From: Minisyncoccota bacterium
Lineage (GTDB): Bacteria > Patescibacteriota > Minisyncoccia > Phycocordibacterales > UBA918
NCBI GenBank assembly: GCA_022841645.1
Contig: JALHRC010000001.1
Span: 1 to 33,345 of the forward strand
Length of the DNA: 33,345 nt
Direction of reading: 5' to 3'
Shown: in pieces, positions 1-10,336 of the stretch
How the letters are laid out: every line of letters starts with the position of its first letter
How positions within the stretch are numbered: the first letter of the stretch is position 1
The notes under the pieces: model-generated
What the model was told of the DNA's origin: nothing
The model's input: the letters and a program-made list of their open reading frames with translations, nothing else
Databases searched by the model: none
Program-made: the position numbers and the translations under genes

Positions 1-75
1 GTTAAAAACCAAGGCATCCCCCGCTACGAACAACTCCACGCCGCACCACCACAAGCATCTTTATTCACCACCTAA
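1..75 (+). CDS. C-terminal fragment of an unidentified protein ending ...YEQLHAAPPQASLFTT (partial; stop at 73-75)
   Basis: Frame 1 is open from base 1 to the TAA; the C-terminus has a QxSLF motif resembling a beta-clamp-binding peptide. Confidence 0.5.
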   Translation, partial: VKNQGIPRYEQLHAAPPQASLFTT

Positions 76-87
76 CCGAACGCCGAT

Positions 88-120
88 ACCCCGTATGCTT
101 GCATCGGGGTTGTTCATTTT
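88..120 (+). terminator. Intrinsic terminator
   Basis: ACCCCG(T)ATGC-TT-GCATCGGGGT hairpin followed by a T-rich tract. Confidence 0.7.
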
Positions 121-128
121 TTTCCGTA

Positions 129-362
129 ATGAAGCGACTCTACCTCAAAGAGCCTTTTAATAAAGTCGTTCTTATATCTGGAGATGGTGATTACAAATCA
201 ATGGTTGATTTTCTTATTGACCAAAATCGATTTGAAAAACTTCTTTTTCCAAAGCAGCGCTACGCCTCATCTTTGTACAAGTCCTTAGGGGCTCATTATT
301 TTGCCGATCTATCAGACGAGGGGACGCGAAACAAAATAGAAAAAATGAAAAGGGCTCCTTAG
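129..362 (+). CDS. N-terminally truncated NYN/LabA-like (PIN-fold) domain protein
   Basis: VVLISGDGDYKSMVDFLIDQ...GAHYFADLSD resembles the second half of NYN domains; the ORF-track TTG start at 99 lies inside the upstream terminator hairpin, so ATG 129 is more plausible. Confidence 0.5.
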   Translation: MKRLYLKEPFNKVVLISGDGDYKSMVDFLIDQNRFEKLLFPKQRYASSLYKSLGAHYFADLSDEGTRNKIEKMKRAP

Positions 363-546
363 GTAGTTAGCCGTTCGGAACCCTTTTCGTCGTGATGTGT
401 CAATTGTATGCTTTTTTAAATAATTGTCAACCGTGACTAAGTACCTGAAACGTTAAGAAAACTCCTATAAAGACGTATCACTTAACGAGCTACACTAGGT
501 GCTGTTTCTAGGCTAATATTATCGCTAATAATTATGGATCATTAAG

Positions 547-579
547 CCAAAGGCACCACCCGTAAGGTGGTGCCTTTGG
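547..579. terminator. Perfect 14-bp hairpin downstream of the kinase gene
   Basis: CCAAAGGCACCACC-cgtaa-GGTGGTGCCTTTGG. Confidence 0.6.
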
Positions 580-640
580 TCGCTTGTGACTATTTTGTGA
601 GTGGTAAGTACTCTGGATTGTTTCACCCGACTCGCAAAGA

Positions 641-1645
641 CTAGATTTGGCGGGCTTGGTATTCGGCGGGGCGGTTCTGCAGGTACCCTTCGAGCGCTTC
701 GCGGGTAAGGAGGCCAGCCTGGGCACCGATGTGCTGCACGACTGACATAGAGTTGATAGGTCCCCAGGCGAGCGCTTCGGCTGGCGTTTTGCCGAGTGCG
801 ATGGCCGCTGTGAAGGTGGTTGAGAACGAGTCGCCGGCACCGGTGCGGTCGACCGGGGGTGCTGGATCGGGGTACATCGGCATGTGCCAAGCAATATCGT
901 TTTCATCGATGACGTAGGCGCCATGAGGGCCGTCGGTCACTACTGGAAGCTTTGGCCCCAGAGCGCGTAGTCCACGGATGAGCGTCGGCACGTCTTGTTC
1001 GGTGGTCTTGAGGATAAGCTGCGCTTCCTCCTTGTTGCAGAAGAAAATTTCGGTCACTTCGTAGAGGTCTTTCAGTGCCTCGACACCGAGTTTAATCTGG
1101 AACGTACCCGGCTGGAAGACCAGTTTGCTCTCGGGGTGGGCTTTCACGTAGCGGGCGATTTCGTGATGGTGCTCGATACCATGCTCACCAATGGACGAGA
1201 AGTAAATAAAACGCGGCGGGGTAGGGAAGTCGGGCAAGCGGTACTCAAACTTCTCGTGTTTAATGAGAATAGTACGCTCGGGGCCGTAGCGCAGGACGTA
1301 GTGGAAGTTGGTCTGCTTGCCTTCGTGCATCTTTACAAAGTCAGTATGAACACCCTCGGTGCGCAGCGCCTCGAGGCAGTCTTTGCCGTTGCGATCGTTG
1401 CCTAAGTTTGTCACGAGCCCGGTACTAAGGCCGAGGCGGTGGGCGGCCACAGCGGCGTTTGGTGAGTTACCTACCGCATTTACCACCACCACATCCTGGT
1501 AGGGGAGTTTGGTGCCAAAGGGCATCTGAAGCGTCTGGCGGCCGGTGTCGAGGTCTATCGAAACGTCGGCGTCGTCCTTCGACAGCTCGATGAAGGCGTC
1601 GACGAGGATATCTCCGATAGCGACAAAATCATATTGTTGTGACAT
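641..1645 (-). CDS. PfkB/ribokinase-family carbohydrate kinase
   Basis: N-terminal VAIGDILVDAF, C-terminal DRTGAGDSF motif; start trimmed to MSQQYDF. Confidence 0.9.
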   Translation of the reverse strand: MSQQYDFVAIGDILVDAFIELSKDDADVSIDLDTGRQTLQMPFGTKLPYQDVVVVNAVGNSPNAAVAAHRLGLSTGLVTNLGNDRNGKDCLEALRTEGVHTDFVKMHEGKQTNFHYVLRYGPERTILIKHEKFEYRLPDFPTPPRFIYFSSIGEHGIEHHHEIARYVKAHPESKLVFQPGTFQIKLGVEALKDLYEVTEIFFCNKEEAQLILKTTEQDVPTLIRGLRALGPKLPVVTDGPHGAYVIDENDIAWHMPMYPDPAPPVDRTGAGDSFSTTFTAAIALGKTPAEALAWGPINSMSVVQHIGAQAGLLTREALEGYLQNRPAEYQARQI

Positions 1646-1847
1646 ACCTGCGCAGTATAGCGCAGCGGGTAGCATCGCGCGAAAGCCGCCTGTTTATTTC
1701 GTAGATGGAGGGGGGGGTATTTGCACGACCTTGATGAAGAGATAAGGCGTGGCCTGCGTATTGCTACGTTTAGTTCTCAGTGTGTCTACGGTACACTTAA
1801 GAGGTAAATTGCATCAGTACTACTAGCTATACACTACATCTATCTCT

Positions 1848-4638
1848 ATGCGACGAATTCTTGTACTCACCATCGTTTGCTTTTTGTTCTTTGCAGGTGT
1901 TGTCTCAGTAGAAGCGGCCACCAGTGTAGAATTTGAAAATGCTGGTGAGGCCAGCCTGCCGGCGGGAGTGGTAACCTTTGGGCAGGTTTTTCTTAAGGGT
2001 GAAATACCGAGCGGTAGCGGACTGGTCGCAAAAACCGTTCGCACCACCATCCCCGCGCAAATTGATGTAAAGACCACGTGGCCTGATGGTTCGGCAAAAA
2101 TGGCCGTAGTGGCCGTTGAGCGGCCCACTCTAGCCGCTGGGCGCTCTGCTTCTTACGAACTACTCCGCGGAGCAGCCCCCACTGATAACCTATCACTTTC
2201 TGATGGACTTAAAGACCAGTCGTTTGTCGTTGATTTGGCTATTACCGGGCGACCAACCACAACGATCTCTGTCCTTGAGGAGGTTCGTCGCGCCGTGGCA
2301 AGTGGTGCTATCACTTATTGGCAGAAGGGGCCCTTGGCGACCGAGGGTCGCGTGGAGACGCGGATACCCAATAGCTCCTTCCGTCTCATTTTTGATGTGG
2401 CGGTGTATAAGGGAGGGGGTTTCGTGGTAAAGGCACAGTATGCCAACGACCGTGCCATGGAGGCGATTGGTGGCCCCGTTACCTACGGGGTTACAGCCAC
2501 TTTAAATGGTCGTGTTGTTGAACGGCGAACCGTTACGCAGCGGCAGTATCAAGCCTGGTTTGCTACCTACTCGTCTAATGATGCACACGGCACGCAGGGA
2601 CTGGGAGCTCCCGACCGTGGCTGGCTGAACATACAGCACGACCCGACCATATATGTCAAAGCAAGCGTTATTCCCGCCATTGACGATTCGCTTGAGCCAC
2701 TGAAAGAGCGCTTGGACGGATATAAAGCGGAAGCAGCTAGACGTGCGTCAAAAATAGTTTTAGACAGTAATGAACTTAATTTTTTGCGCTCGCCGACAAA
2801 TGATGATAAAAATTTGCTCCTGAATTCAGCTTTCTATTTACCACCGGCTATTGATTGGCTTCGCACTAATCATCCCTACGCAGCAGCTCGTACGCTGCAG
2901 ATTGCGCAACTCGCGGGTACTGCACAAATTCGCACGTTTGCTCCCGCGACTAATCGCTGGCTGACCAATATTGACGTTCCCAAACTTTTCCCGATGGACG
3001 GCTTTGACTCCTACTATACGGTACGAAACTTAACGCAGCGGAGAGACGGTTCCGAGTACAGTAACTTGTTTAGATATGTCACACCAGACTTTTCATTTAT
3101 TCCGTATGTGCGGACGGGAGAGCGCTGGCTGTATGATAATTTGATGGCTGAAGGCGCTCGGGCCTTTACGTACTTTAGGAAGCAGTTGCCACATTACTAC
3201 GACATCAGCACTGATTTCGGTAACTTGTTCGGCAACATTACTGTTTTGAAAGAGTATGGCAACTCCTATGCAACCGCTGACAGTCTTACCCAAGGGTCAA
3301 TTTTTGCTTTTCAGCTTACCGAAAACGCTCTCTGGGCAAGTATTCCGAGTAGTTTTGAAAATGGCTTTTTCGGATCAGTCGCCTATCGAAATTGGAAAGC
3401 GCTCGATGACTTACGAATTGCTTGGATAAATGATAGGTACACTGCTCCGGACCACTTCGGTCGTGCCTCGACACTCGTAAGTGACATGTTTGTAGCACAA
3501 CTTGCACTAGCGCACAGTCGTGGTGGAGTTGGTGCTCGTGCCAATATCGAATGGCCAAAAAAAAGATATCTCCAGTCGCCGCCGGTAGTAACAGCGCGTA
3601 CCGCTGATTTTCAGGTAAAGTGGTCGCTCTCTGCACTCGCTAGTATTTGGAGCGTTACAGGTGACGCTGCGGCCAAGCAAGCCTATGAAAGAATACTAGT
3701 AGAACTCAGTAATAGTCCTGCAAAGGGGCTTGCAACCAAAAAAAGTTTTCAAGAAAGGCCGATTGCTGGTCCTCTGATCCCCGGTGTTTACGAGGATTCG
3801 GTAACGGCAGAGGGTACCGTTGTTATAAAGCTACCCACCATTAGTTTGGCAGTACAGCCAACCGCTATCGAAAAAGGCAAGAGTGCCACCTTGCGCTGGT
3901 CCACCACTGATGCGACGTCGTGTAGTGGGACCCCTTTGGAGCTCAGTGGTGTGACGGGTCGGCAGGCAGTCTCTCCTGAGGTCTCAACAAGCTATACTGT
4001 GTCATGTAGTGGGCCGGGGGGTAGTACGTCGGCCTCTGTACTGCTGCGAGTAGCTGAACCGCAAGTTGCACCAGCCCAACTGTCGCCTGACGGTACTAGC
4101 ATCACTCCATCGTCTACCACCGGACTCCGCACCAGGGAAGGATCATGGGTATTCGACCCCCGAAGTGGCGCAACGGGACATCATCTCATAAAACTCAATG
4201 ATGTAGTTATTCGCGGCTTCGGAGCGATAGAGATGGCAGTAGGTGCCCAAGGGCGATTATTTGCGAGAAACATTCATAGTCGTTGGTTTATGTATCATGA
4301 GGGTCAGTGGTTGCGCGCGAGAGAATTCGGTGTCATTCCACCCTTACCTACTGCTACCAGTACTCCATCAGCGGCGGCGAACGTGACCGAAGGTGTGGTT
4401 CAAGGAGTGACTGACACCAAACCTTTTTTTTTCTCGACTCTCCCTGCGCTCCTCGGGCGACGAAGTCACATCCCTCCAGTGGCTTCTTCAAAATCTCGGT
4501 TTCTACAACGACAGGATTACGGGCTACTTCGGCCCCGCTACTGAAGCCGCTGTCAAAGCCTACCAAGCAGCCCGTGGCCTTGAGTCTCTGGGCGTCGTAG
4601 GTCCACAGACCAGAGAACAGCTTAATAGTGAATGGTAA
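1848..4638 (+). CDS. Large secreted protein with Ig-like region; C-terminal PG_binding_1-like domain is out of frame after a T9 tract (frame 1 ends at 4544)
   Basis: Signal peptide MRRILVLTIVCFLFFAGVVSVEA; after T9 (4424-4432) the PG-binding sequence SLQWLLQNLGFYNDRITGYFGPATEAAVKAYQAARGL continues to TAA 4636-4638 in another frame. Confidence 0.7.
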
Positions 4639-4736
4639 GTAAGCGCCGTCGGGTGTAATTTTCCTAAGGAAAACTTGTTTGAAAAAAGCCCCTGTAGGGG
4701 GTGGGTGATTCGCTGGCCACCGGGGAATAAATGTGC

Positions 4737-4742
4737 TATAGT
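4737..4742 (+). promoter_or_regulatory. Extended -10 (TGCTATAGT) of rplY; ATG 9 nt downstream
   Basis: tgcTATAGTcgcgctcgtATG. Confidence 0.6.
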
Positions 4743-4751
4743 CGCGCTCGT

Positions 4752-5387
4752 ATGACTCTCACATTAGCTGCAGAAAAGCGAGGAAACGAAAAAAGCGCGC
4801 ATGTCCTGCGAGCCGCTGGTATGCTGCCCGGGGTGGTGTATGGCCCTACCCGCGAGCCGCTTTCGATCACGCTCACAAAAAAAGAATTTGATAAGGTCTT
4901 TAAAACGGCGGGCGAGTCGACCATTATTGAACTCACCGGCCTTGGTACTCCCGTCTCAGTACTCGTGAAGGAGGTTGATTTTGCTCCGACCAAGGGCGGC
5001 GTGCGCCACGTTGATTTCTACGCGCTAGAAATGAACAAAGAAATCACCGCTACTGTCCCGCTCCATTTCATCGGCGAGTCTCCAGCGGAAAAGGCTGGTG
5101 GTGTCGTCAATCGCGTACTTCATGAAATCGAAGTGACCTGTATGCCGGTCAACCTGCCGTCACACATCGATGTCGATATTTCAACCCTCGAGAATATTGG
5201 TGACCAATTCCATATCTCTGACCTCGCAATTCCTAAGGGAGTAGCGGTCGACACTGGCGCCGAAGAGGTGGTGGTAGTCATCGGTGAGCCGGCCGAAGAA
5301 GAGGAAGTGCCGGTCGAGCCTGTTGATATGTCTGCAATTGAAGTAGAGAAGAAGGGCAAGACCGAAGAAGAGACGACTGCAGAATAA
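4752..5387 (+). CDS. rplY: 50S ribosomal protein L25 (TL5/CTC family)
   Basis: LAAEKRGNEKSAHVLRAAGMLPGVVYG and the acidic C-terminal tail; start trimmed to 4752. Confidence 0.92.
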   Translation: MTLTLAAEKRGNEKSAHVLRAAGMLPGVVYGPTREPLSITLTKKEFDKVFKTAGESTIIELTGLGTPVSVLVKEVDFAPTKGGVRHVDFYALEMNKEITATVPLHFIGESPAEKAGGVVNRVLHEIEVTCMPVNLPSHIDVDISTLENIGDQFHISDLAIPKGVAVDTGAEEVVVVIGEPAEEEEVPVEPVDMSAIEVEKKGKTEEETTAE

Positions 5388-5408
5388 CGAAGCGAGGAGG
5401 TTTGTATG

Positions 5409-5449
5409 CCAAAGAGTCGCCCTGGGTGTAACCCAGGGCGACTCTTTGG
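5409..5449. terminator. Perfect 19-bp hairpin with 3-nt loop
   Basis: CCAAAGAGTCGCCCTGGGT-GTA-ACCCAGGGCGACTCTTTGG. Confidence 0.6.
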
Positions 5450-5455
5450 TATACT
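5450..5455 (+). promoter_or_regulatory. Extended -10 (TGGTATACT) of the 5467 gene, abutting the terminator
   Basis: TGGTATACT then 11 nt to ATG. Confidence 0.55.
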
Positions 5456-5466
5456 AAACACATACT

Positions 5467-6837
5467 ATGCGTGTTTTGTGTTCGTGGTGCCTCCTGTTTA
5501 TTTTAGTGCTTCTTAGTAGCGTACCTTTTACTATAGACGCTGCTGAGACTGATGCTGAACGCCGAGCCCGTCTTGAGGCTGAACTCCAGGCCGTGGAGCG
5601 ACAAATCCTTACCCAGCAAGTGCTGGTGGAAGACAAAGAGCAAGAGCGACAATCGCTCGAGCGTGACATTGCGCTCATTGAGGGACAGATCAAAAAAGCC
5701 CAGCTCGGTATTCAGGCGCGGTCACTTTCTATTCTCCAAATTTCCGACCAAATTGGTGAAAAGCAGGAGGTGATTGCTCTGCTGGAGAACAAACTTGAAA
5801 ATCAGCGCGAGTCACTCGCCGACCTCGTGCGTCGCAGCGCAGTGATGGACGACTATTCGCTCACTGAGGTGATGCTCAGTCGACAAAACTTCTCCGATTT
5901 TTTTAGTGATGTGGCCGCCTTCGCCGCGATCAAGGATTCGCTCAATGAGTCAGTCTCAGCACTTCATCATATCCGCCGTGACACCTACGAACAAAAGACG
6001 CAACTTGAAGAGAAACAACAAACCGAAGCTGAAATGAAGCGTATTCAGGAGCTCGAAAAACAAAATATCGAAGTTAAAGAAAAAGAGAAAGAACAGATTC
6101 TGACAGTCACCAAGGGAGAAGAACAACAGTACCGGCAACTACTAGAGTCACAGCAGCGCTCGGCCGCGCAGCTACGAGCCGCACTCTTCCAACTTCTTGG
6201 TGGGGGCGGTGGCATTCCGTTTCCTGAGGCGGTAGAGCTTGCGAAGTACGCCAGTCGCGTGACGGGCGTTGATGCGGCACTTATTCTCGCCATTCTTGAG
6301 CAAGAAACCAACCTTGGTTCTAACCTAGGAAGTTGCGCGTATAACGACATTCGGGGTGATCGGGCGGTGATGCATCCCGACCGCGATGCCCCTATCTTTT
6401 TGGCCGTCGCACAGATTTTGGGCTTTGACGCCCGTACGCGCAGTGTATCGTGTCCACTTATCAGTGGTGGGCAGCGTGTTGGGTGGGGTGGTGCGATGGG
6501 GCCGTCGCAGTTTATTCCGTCGACCTGGGCGATTTATGGCGGCATTGTAAATAACGGCAGTGGGTGGGTGTACAGCGAAGCTGCTGACGCAATTCGTCGC
6601 ATCAATGGCAACAATTCTCCGGCAAATCCCTTCAACAACCGCGACGCCTTTATCGCGACCGCGCTCCTCCTGCGCGACAATGGCGCTACCGGTGCTTACG
6701 CCAGCGACCGCCTGGCGGCGCTGCGCTACTACGCCGGCTGGGGCGGAGCAAACAATCCCTCAAACGCCTTTTATGGTGACCAAGTAATGCAGCGCAAGAG
6801 TCGCCTCGCGCAAGAAATCACCATTTTGGGGCAGTAG
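5467..6837 (+). CDS. Secreted coiled-coil protein with C-terminal lytic transglycosylase-like domain (peptidoglycan hydrolase)
   Basis: Signal peptide, long coiled coil, then [22 protein letters not shown]...[18 protein letters not shown] (SLT-type motifs). Confidence 0.85.
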   Translation: MRVLCSWCLLFILVLLSSVPFTIDAAETDAERRARLEAELQAVERQILTQQVLVEDKEQERQSLERDIALIEGQIKKAQLGIQARSLSILQISDQIGEKQEVIALLENKLENQRESLADLVRRSAVMDDYSLTEVMLSRQNFSDFFSDVAAFAAIKDSLNESVSALHHIRRDTYEQKTQLEEKQQTEAEMKRIQELEKQNIEVKEKEKEQILTVTKGEEQQYRQLLESQQRSAAQLRAALFQLLGGGGGIPFPEAVELAKYASRVTGVDAALILAILEQETNLGSNLGSCAYNDIRGDRAVMHPDRDAPIFLAVAQILGFDARTRSVSCPLISGGQRVGWGGAMGPSQFIPSTWAIYGGIVNNGSGWVYSEAADAIRRINGNNSPANPFNNRDAFIATALLLRDNGATGAYASDRLAALRYYAGWGGANNPSNAFYGDQVMQRKSRLAQEITILGQ

Positions 6838-6889
6838 GCGTACATTTATCAGCGATGTTAGCAACGGTTGCCAAAATAGGCCAGTCTGG

Positions 6890-6895
6890 TATAGT
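6890..6895 (+). promoter_or_regulatory. Extended -10 (TGGTATAGT) of rpmE2; ATG 10 nt downstream
   Basis: tctggTATAGTgggccgcactATG. Confidence 0.55.
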
Positions 6896-6905
6896 GGGCC
6901 GCACT

Positions 6906-7181
6906 ATGAAAGCAGATATTCATCCCGAGGATTACCGTCTCGTCATTTTCCACGATAACTCCAGTGGGGCTCGTTGGCTTGTGGGCTCAACCGTGGAGTC
7001 GAGTGAGACCGACACGTGGGAAGATGGCAAGGAATACCCACTCGCACGAGTGGACGTTTCGAGCGCCAGTCACCCTTTTTACACCGGTGAGGAGAAGGTA
7101 ATGGACACCGCTGGTCGCGTCGAGCGCTTCAAGAATCGCGCCGCTGCAGCAAAGACTGTTACCCGCAAGAAGAAAGCGTAG
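6906..7181 (+). CDS. rpmE2: 50S ribosomal protein L31 type B
   Basis: [25 protein letters not shown]...SHPFYTG. Confidence 0.88.
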   Translation: MKADIHPEDYRLVIFHDNSSGARWLVGSTVESSETDTWEDGKEYPLARVDVSSASHPFYTGEEKVMDTAGRVERFKNRAAAAKTVTRKKKA

Positions 7182-7191
7182 CGTCGTTTAA

Positions 7192-7244
7192 AGAAGGACC
7201 CGCTCGTCCCTGCCCTTGTGGTGGCCTGACGAGCGGGTCCTTCT
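7192..7244. terminator. 17-bp perfect inverted repeat with 19-nt loop
   Basis: AGAAGGACCCGCTCGTC ... GACGAGCGGGTCCTTCT. Confidence 0.55.
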
Positions 7245-7308
7245 CGTGTAGACTTGAGGCTACCTGGTCACGTAAAGCAGAAGGAAGTCGGGACCACACG
7301 ATGTATTT

Positions 7309-8307
7309 ATGGACTTTTCTCCTGAACAACTAAGCGCATTTCGCGAGAATTCTAAAACGCAATTTTTGGCGCGGCAGTTTGATGAACTCTCTCTGAAACG
7401 AGACGAAGCAGTGGCGATGGGAAATGAAGACGCTGCCTTTGCCGAACTCGCTGGGGAAGAACTGCGCGTGCTCGACGAACAGCGCACGGCGCTCTATACC
7501 GAAATGTCACGGATTCTCGAGGAGACGAAAGTGGAGGAAGAAAAGCCTTACGGTGTCGTACTCGAAGTGCGTGCCGGGGCAGGTGGTGACGAGGCTGCGC
7601 TCTTTGCTGAGGAACTCTCGCGCATGTACCTCCGTTTTGCTGAGCAGAGTGGCTGGCGCTACACCACCGAGCACGAATCACGGGCAGCCTCGGGTGGCTA
7701 TAAGGAAGCAGCCTTTGAAATTATTGGTGGGGCAGTGTACGACGCCCTGCGCTACGAAACCGGGGTCCATCGCGTGCAGCGCATTCCGGTTACCGAAAAG
7801 GCGGGTCGTATCCATACCTCCACGGCCTCGGTGGCTATCTTGCCCATGCGCAAAAAGCCTATTATCGAAGTCAACCCAAGTGATATCGAAATGGAATTCT
7901 CGCGGGCTGGCGGCGCCGGGGGGCAGAACGTCAACAAGGTTGAGACGGCCGTACGGCTCATCCATAAGCCGACGGGAATCGACGTGCGTAGCCAGTCTGA
8001 GCGCAGCCAGCTTAAAAACCGCGAAAAGGCCATGGCTATTTTGCTCGCTAAACTGGAGGCGGTCCACGTGGAGGAGGAGGCCAAACGCCACGCTTCAGAG
8101 CGCAAAAACCAAATCGGTACCGGCGACCGCTCGGAGAAAATCCGCACCTACAATTTCCCCCAAAGCCGTATTACTGACCACCGGATCAAGCAGTCCTGGC
8201 ACGACCTCGAAGGAGTCTTGAGCGGTGACTTAAGTGGCATCGTAGCGGCCTTGACCGCGGTCGCCGCCGGGGGTGAGGTAGGGAGCGGCGAGGAGGTTGC
8301 GGACTAA
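7309..8307 (+). CDS. prfA: Peptide chain release factor 1
   Basis: GGQ motif [42 protein letters not shown] with RF1-type PxT. Confidence 0.93.
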   Translation: MDFSPEQLSAFRENSKTQFLARQFDELSLKRDEAVAMGNEDAAFAELAGEELRVLDEQRTALYTEMSRILEETKVEEEKPYGVVLEVRAGAGGDEAALFAEELSRMYLRFAEQSGWRYTTEHESRAASGGYKEAAFEIIGGAVYDALRYETGVHRVQRIPVTEKAGRIHTSTASVAILPMRKKPIIEVNPSDIEMEFSRAGGAGGQNVNKVETAVRLIHKPTGIDVRSQSERSQLKNREKAMAILLAKLEAVHVEEEAKRHASERKNQIGTGDRSEKIRTYNFPQSRITDHRIKQSWHDLEGVLSGDLSGIVAALTAVAAGGEVGSGEEVAD

Positions 8308-8327
8308 GGTCCCTTGTGGTACCATCG

Positions 8328-8357
8328 GGCGCACTCTAAAGCGCCAGTCGCTTTTTT
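8328..8357 (+). promoter_or_regulatory. Possible attenuator-like alternative hairpins in the rpsB leader
   Basis: GGCGC/GCGCC competes with AAAGCG-CCAGT-CGCTTTTTT, ending about 11 nt before the rpsB ATG. Confidence 0.35.
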
Positions 8358-8367
8358 ATCATTATCT

Positions 8368-9117
8368 ATGTCATCACCCGCTACCCCCACGCTTGTTGAG
8401 CGCCTCTTTAAAGCCGGCGCACACTTTGGCTTTAAAAAGAGCCGTCGTCACCCGACTGTTACCCCGTATCTTTTTGCGACGAAACAGGGGAATGATATCT
8501 TCGACCTCGAACACTCGGCTGCCCTCATCGAGAGTGCTAAAGAGACACTCAAGGGTCTTGCGAGTCAGAACAAAAACGTTCTATTTGTTGGTACCAAAGA
8601 GGAAATCGCGAAGCTCGTACTCGCTACCGCCGAGAAGTTGGGAGCACCCTATGTGGTGAATCGTTGGATCGGTGGTATGCTCACCAACTGGAACGAAATC
8701 AAGAAGCGTATTGCCCGCATGACCTCACTTGCGCACGAGCGCGAAAGTGGTGAGCTTGATCGCAAGTACACCAAGAAAGAGCGTGTTATCCTGGGACGTG
8801 AGGCCGAGAAGCTCGCGACCTACTTTGGTGGCATCTCGTCCCTCACTCGCTTGCCTGACGCACTCGTGGTCGTTGACCCACGTCACGATGCTATCGCGGT
8901 GGCTGAAGCTCGCTTCATGAAGATTCCGGTCATTGGCATCATGAGTTCTGATTGTGACGTTTCTCTCGTGACCCATCCGATCGTGGTAAATGATGCCCTG
9001 CAGTCGAGCGTGAGTGCGGTACTCGCAGAGCTAGCAGCTGCCTACGTCGAAGGACGTGAGAGTGCGGCGTCGGCCGTCGAAGCACCGGCCGCTTCTCGTC
9101 CTGCCCCCACTGCGTAA
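8368..9117 (+). CDS. rpsB: 30S ribosomal protein S2
   Basis: LFKAGAHFGFKKSRRHPTVTPYLF...NRWIGGMLTNW; start trimmed to 8368. Confidence 0.95.
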   Translation: MSSPATPTLVERLFKAGAHFGFKKSRRHPTVTPYLFATKQGNDIFDLEHSAALIESAKETLKGLASQNKNVLFVGTKEEIAKLVLATAEKLGAPYVVNRWIGGMLTNWNEIKKRIARMTSLAHERESGELDRKYTKKERVILGREAEKLATYFGGISSLTRLPDALVVVDPRHDAIAVAEARFMKIPVIGIMSSDCDVSLVTHPIVVNDALQSSVSAVLAELAAAYVEGRESAASAVEAPAASRPAPTA

Positions 9118-9219
9118 GTGTAGTGTGTGTAGTGCGCCGGTGGCCGCTACTCCCCCCGTGCTGCCCAGTGCCTCGCCACCCAGAAGCTTTTATACGGTCA
9201 AGTTCATTTTCACTCGTTT

Positions 9220-9804
9220 ATGGAAATTACTTCAGCTCAGATCAAAGAACTGCGCGACCAAACCGGTATTTCGGTCATGCAATGCAAGAAGGCACTTGAA
9301 GAAGCCAACGGTGACATGGAAAAGGCACTCGTCATTCTCAAAAAGCGGCGCAGTGAGGCGGCTGACAAAAAATCTGACCGTGAGCTGGGCGCTGGGACAA
9401 TTGGTTCCTACGTGCACAACACCAATGAGGTAGCGGCGTTTGTGCTGCTCGCGAGTGAAACTGACTTTGTGGCCAAGAACGCGGAGTTTGTGGCGTTGGC
9501 GCGCGAGATTGCTATGCAGGTAGCAGCGACTGATCCAAAATATCTGAGTCGCGAGCTCGTACCAGCTGAGTCTCTTCAGAAAGCCAAGGAAGTTTTTGCG
9601 AGTGAGGTAGAAGGGAAGCCAGAGGACATGAAAGAGAAAATTCTTGAAGGAAAACTCGCGGCGTACTTCCGCGACCAGATTCTCCTCGAGCAGCCCTTCA
9701 TCAAAAACCCCGAAGTAACTATTGGCGAGATGATCGCTGGTGCGGTGCAGAAATTTGGTGAGAATATCCGAGTTGCGTCATTTCAGCGCGTGTCGGTAAA
9801 ATAG
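9220..9804 (+). CDS. tsf: Elongation factor Ts
   Basis: MEITSAQIKELRDQTGISVMQCKKALEEANGDMEKAL. Confidence 0.95.
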   Translation: MEITSAQIKELRDQTGISVMQCKKALEEANGDMEKALVILKKRRSEAADKKSDRELGAGTIGSYVHNTNEVAAFVLLASETDFVAKNAEFVALAREIAMQVAATDPKYLSRELVPAESLQKAKEVFASEVEGKPEDMKEKILEGKLAAYFRDQILLEQPFIKNPEVTIGEMIAGAVQKFGENIRVASFQRVSVK

Positions 9805-9808
9805 CAGC

Positions 9809-10279
9809 ATGTCTGTGACTGCACTTCTACTCACCTGGGGTGTACTCGCCGTCCTGTGGCTTCTGTGGTCGTATCTCGTTGGGGTAGAGACAGAGCGTGG
9901 AAGTCGGGTGTTCTTGCCGCGCGTTCGCATCTTTCTCGACCGCCTGGTGTCGGCCACAGCACGGCTCGTGGCCGGAGTGGTGCGCTACATCGACCGACAT
10001 ATCATTCGGTTGTCGTGGTACTACAGCCTTCATTCTTTCCTGCAGGCTGCGCTGCGCGTTGTGGTGTCTATCTACGATTACCTAGAGTCGTGGTTTCATC
10101 AAAATCGCGCGAGGGCGCGCGCTCTGCGGGCCGAGCGTCGCACTGGGCGTGGGGAGTCGCCAGTGGCTGTCAAAACGAGCCCAACCCACCTGGCAGAAAT
10201 TGCTGAGCACAAAGAACAAACCGCGCTTACGGAAAAGCAGAAGGTGAAGCTCAGGACCAAAAAGTTGGAGAAAGGGTAA
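9809..10279 (+). CDS. Small membrane protein of unknown function
   Basis: N-terminal TM segment and basic C-terminus; ORF directly follows tsf. Confidence 0.6.
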   Translation: MSVTALLLTWGVLAVLWLLWSYLVGVETERGSRVFLPRVRIFLDRLVSATARLVAGVVRYIDRHIIRLSWYYSLHSFLQAALRVVVSIYDYLESWFHQNRARARALRAERRTGRGESPVAVKTSPTHLAEIAEHKEQTALTEKQKVKLRTKKLEKG

Positions 10280-10298
10280 CCTGGCTCACACATCGCGA

Positions 10299-10326
10299 TT
10301 GCGTTTTGTGTCAAAGTAAGCATAAT
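10299..10326 (+). promoter_or_regulatory. Putative tRNA promoter
   Basis: TTGCGT, 16-nt spacer, CATAAT. Confidence 0.4.
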
Positions 10327-10336
10327 ACTGATCGTA

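Noticed and set aside
7424-8221. 265-aa + strand ORF overlapping prfA in another frame
   Set aside because: Arg/Ser-rich out-of-frame translation of a conserved prfA gene
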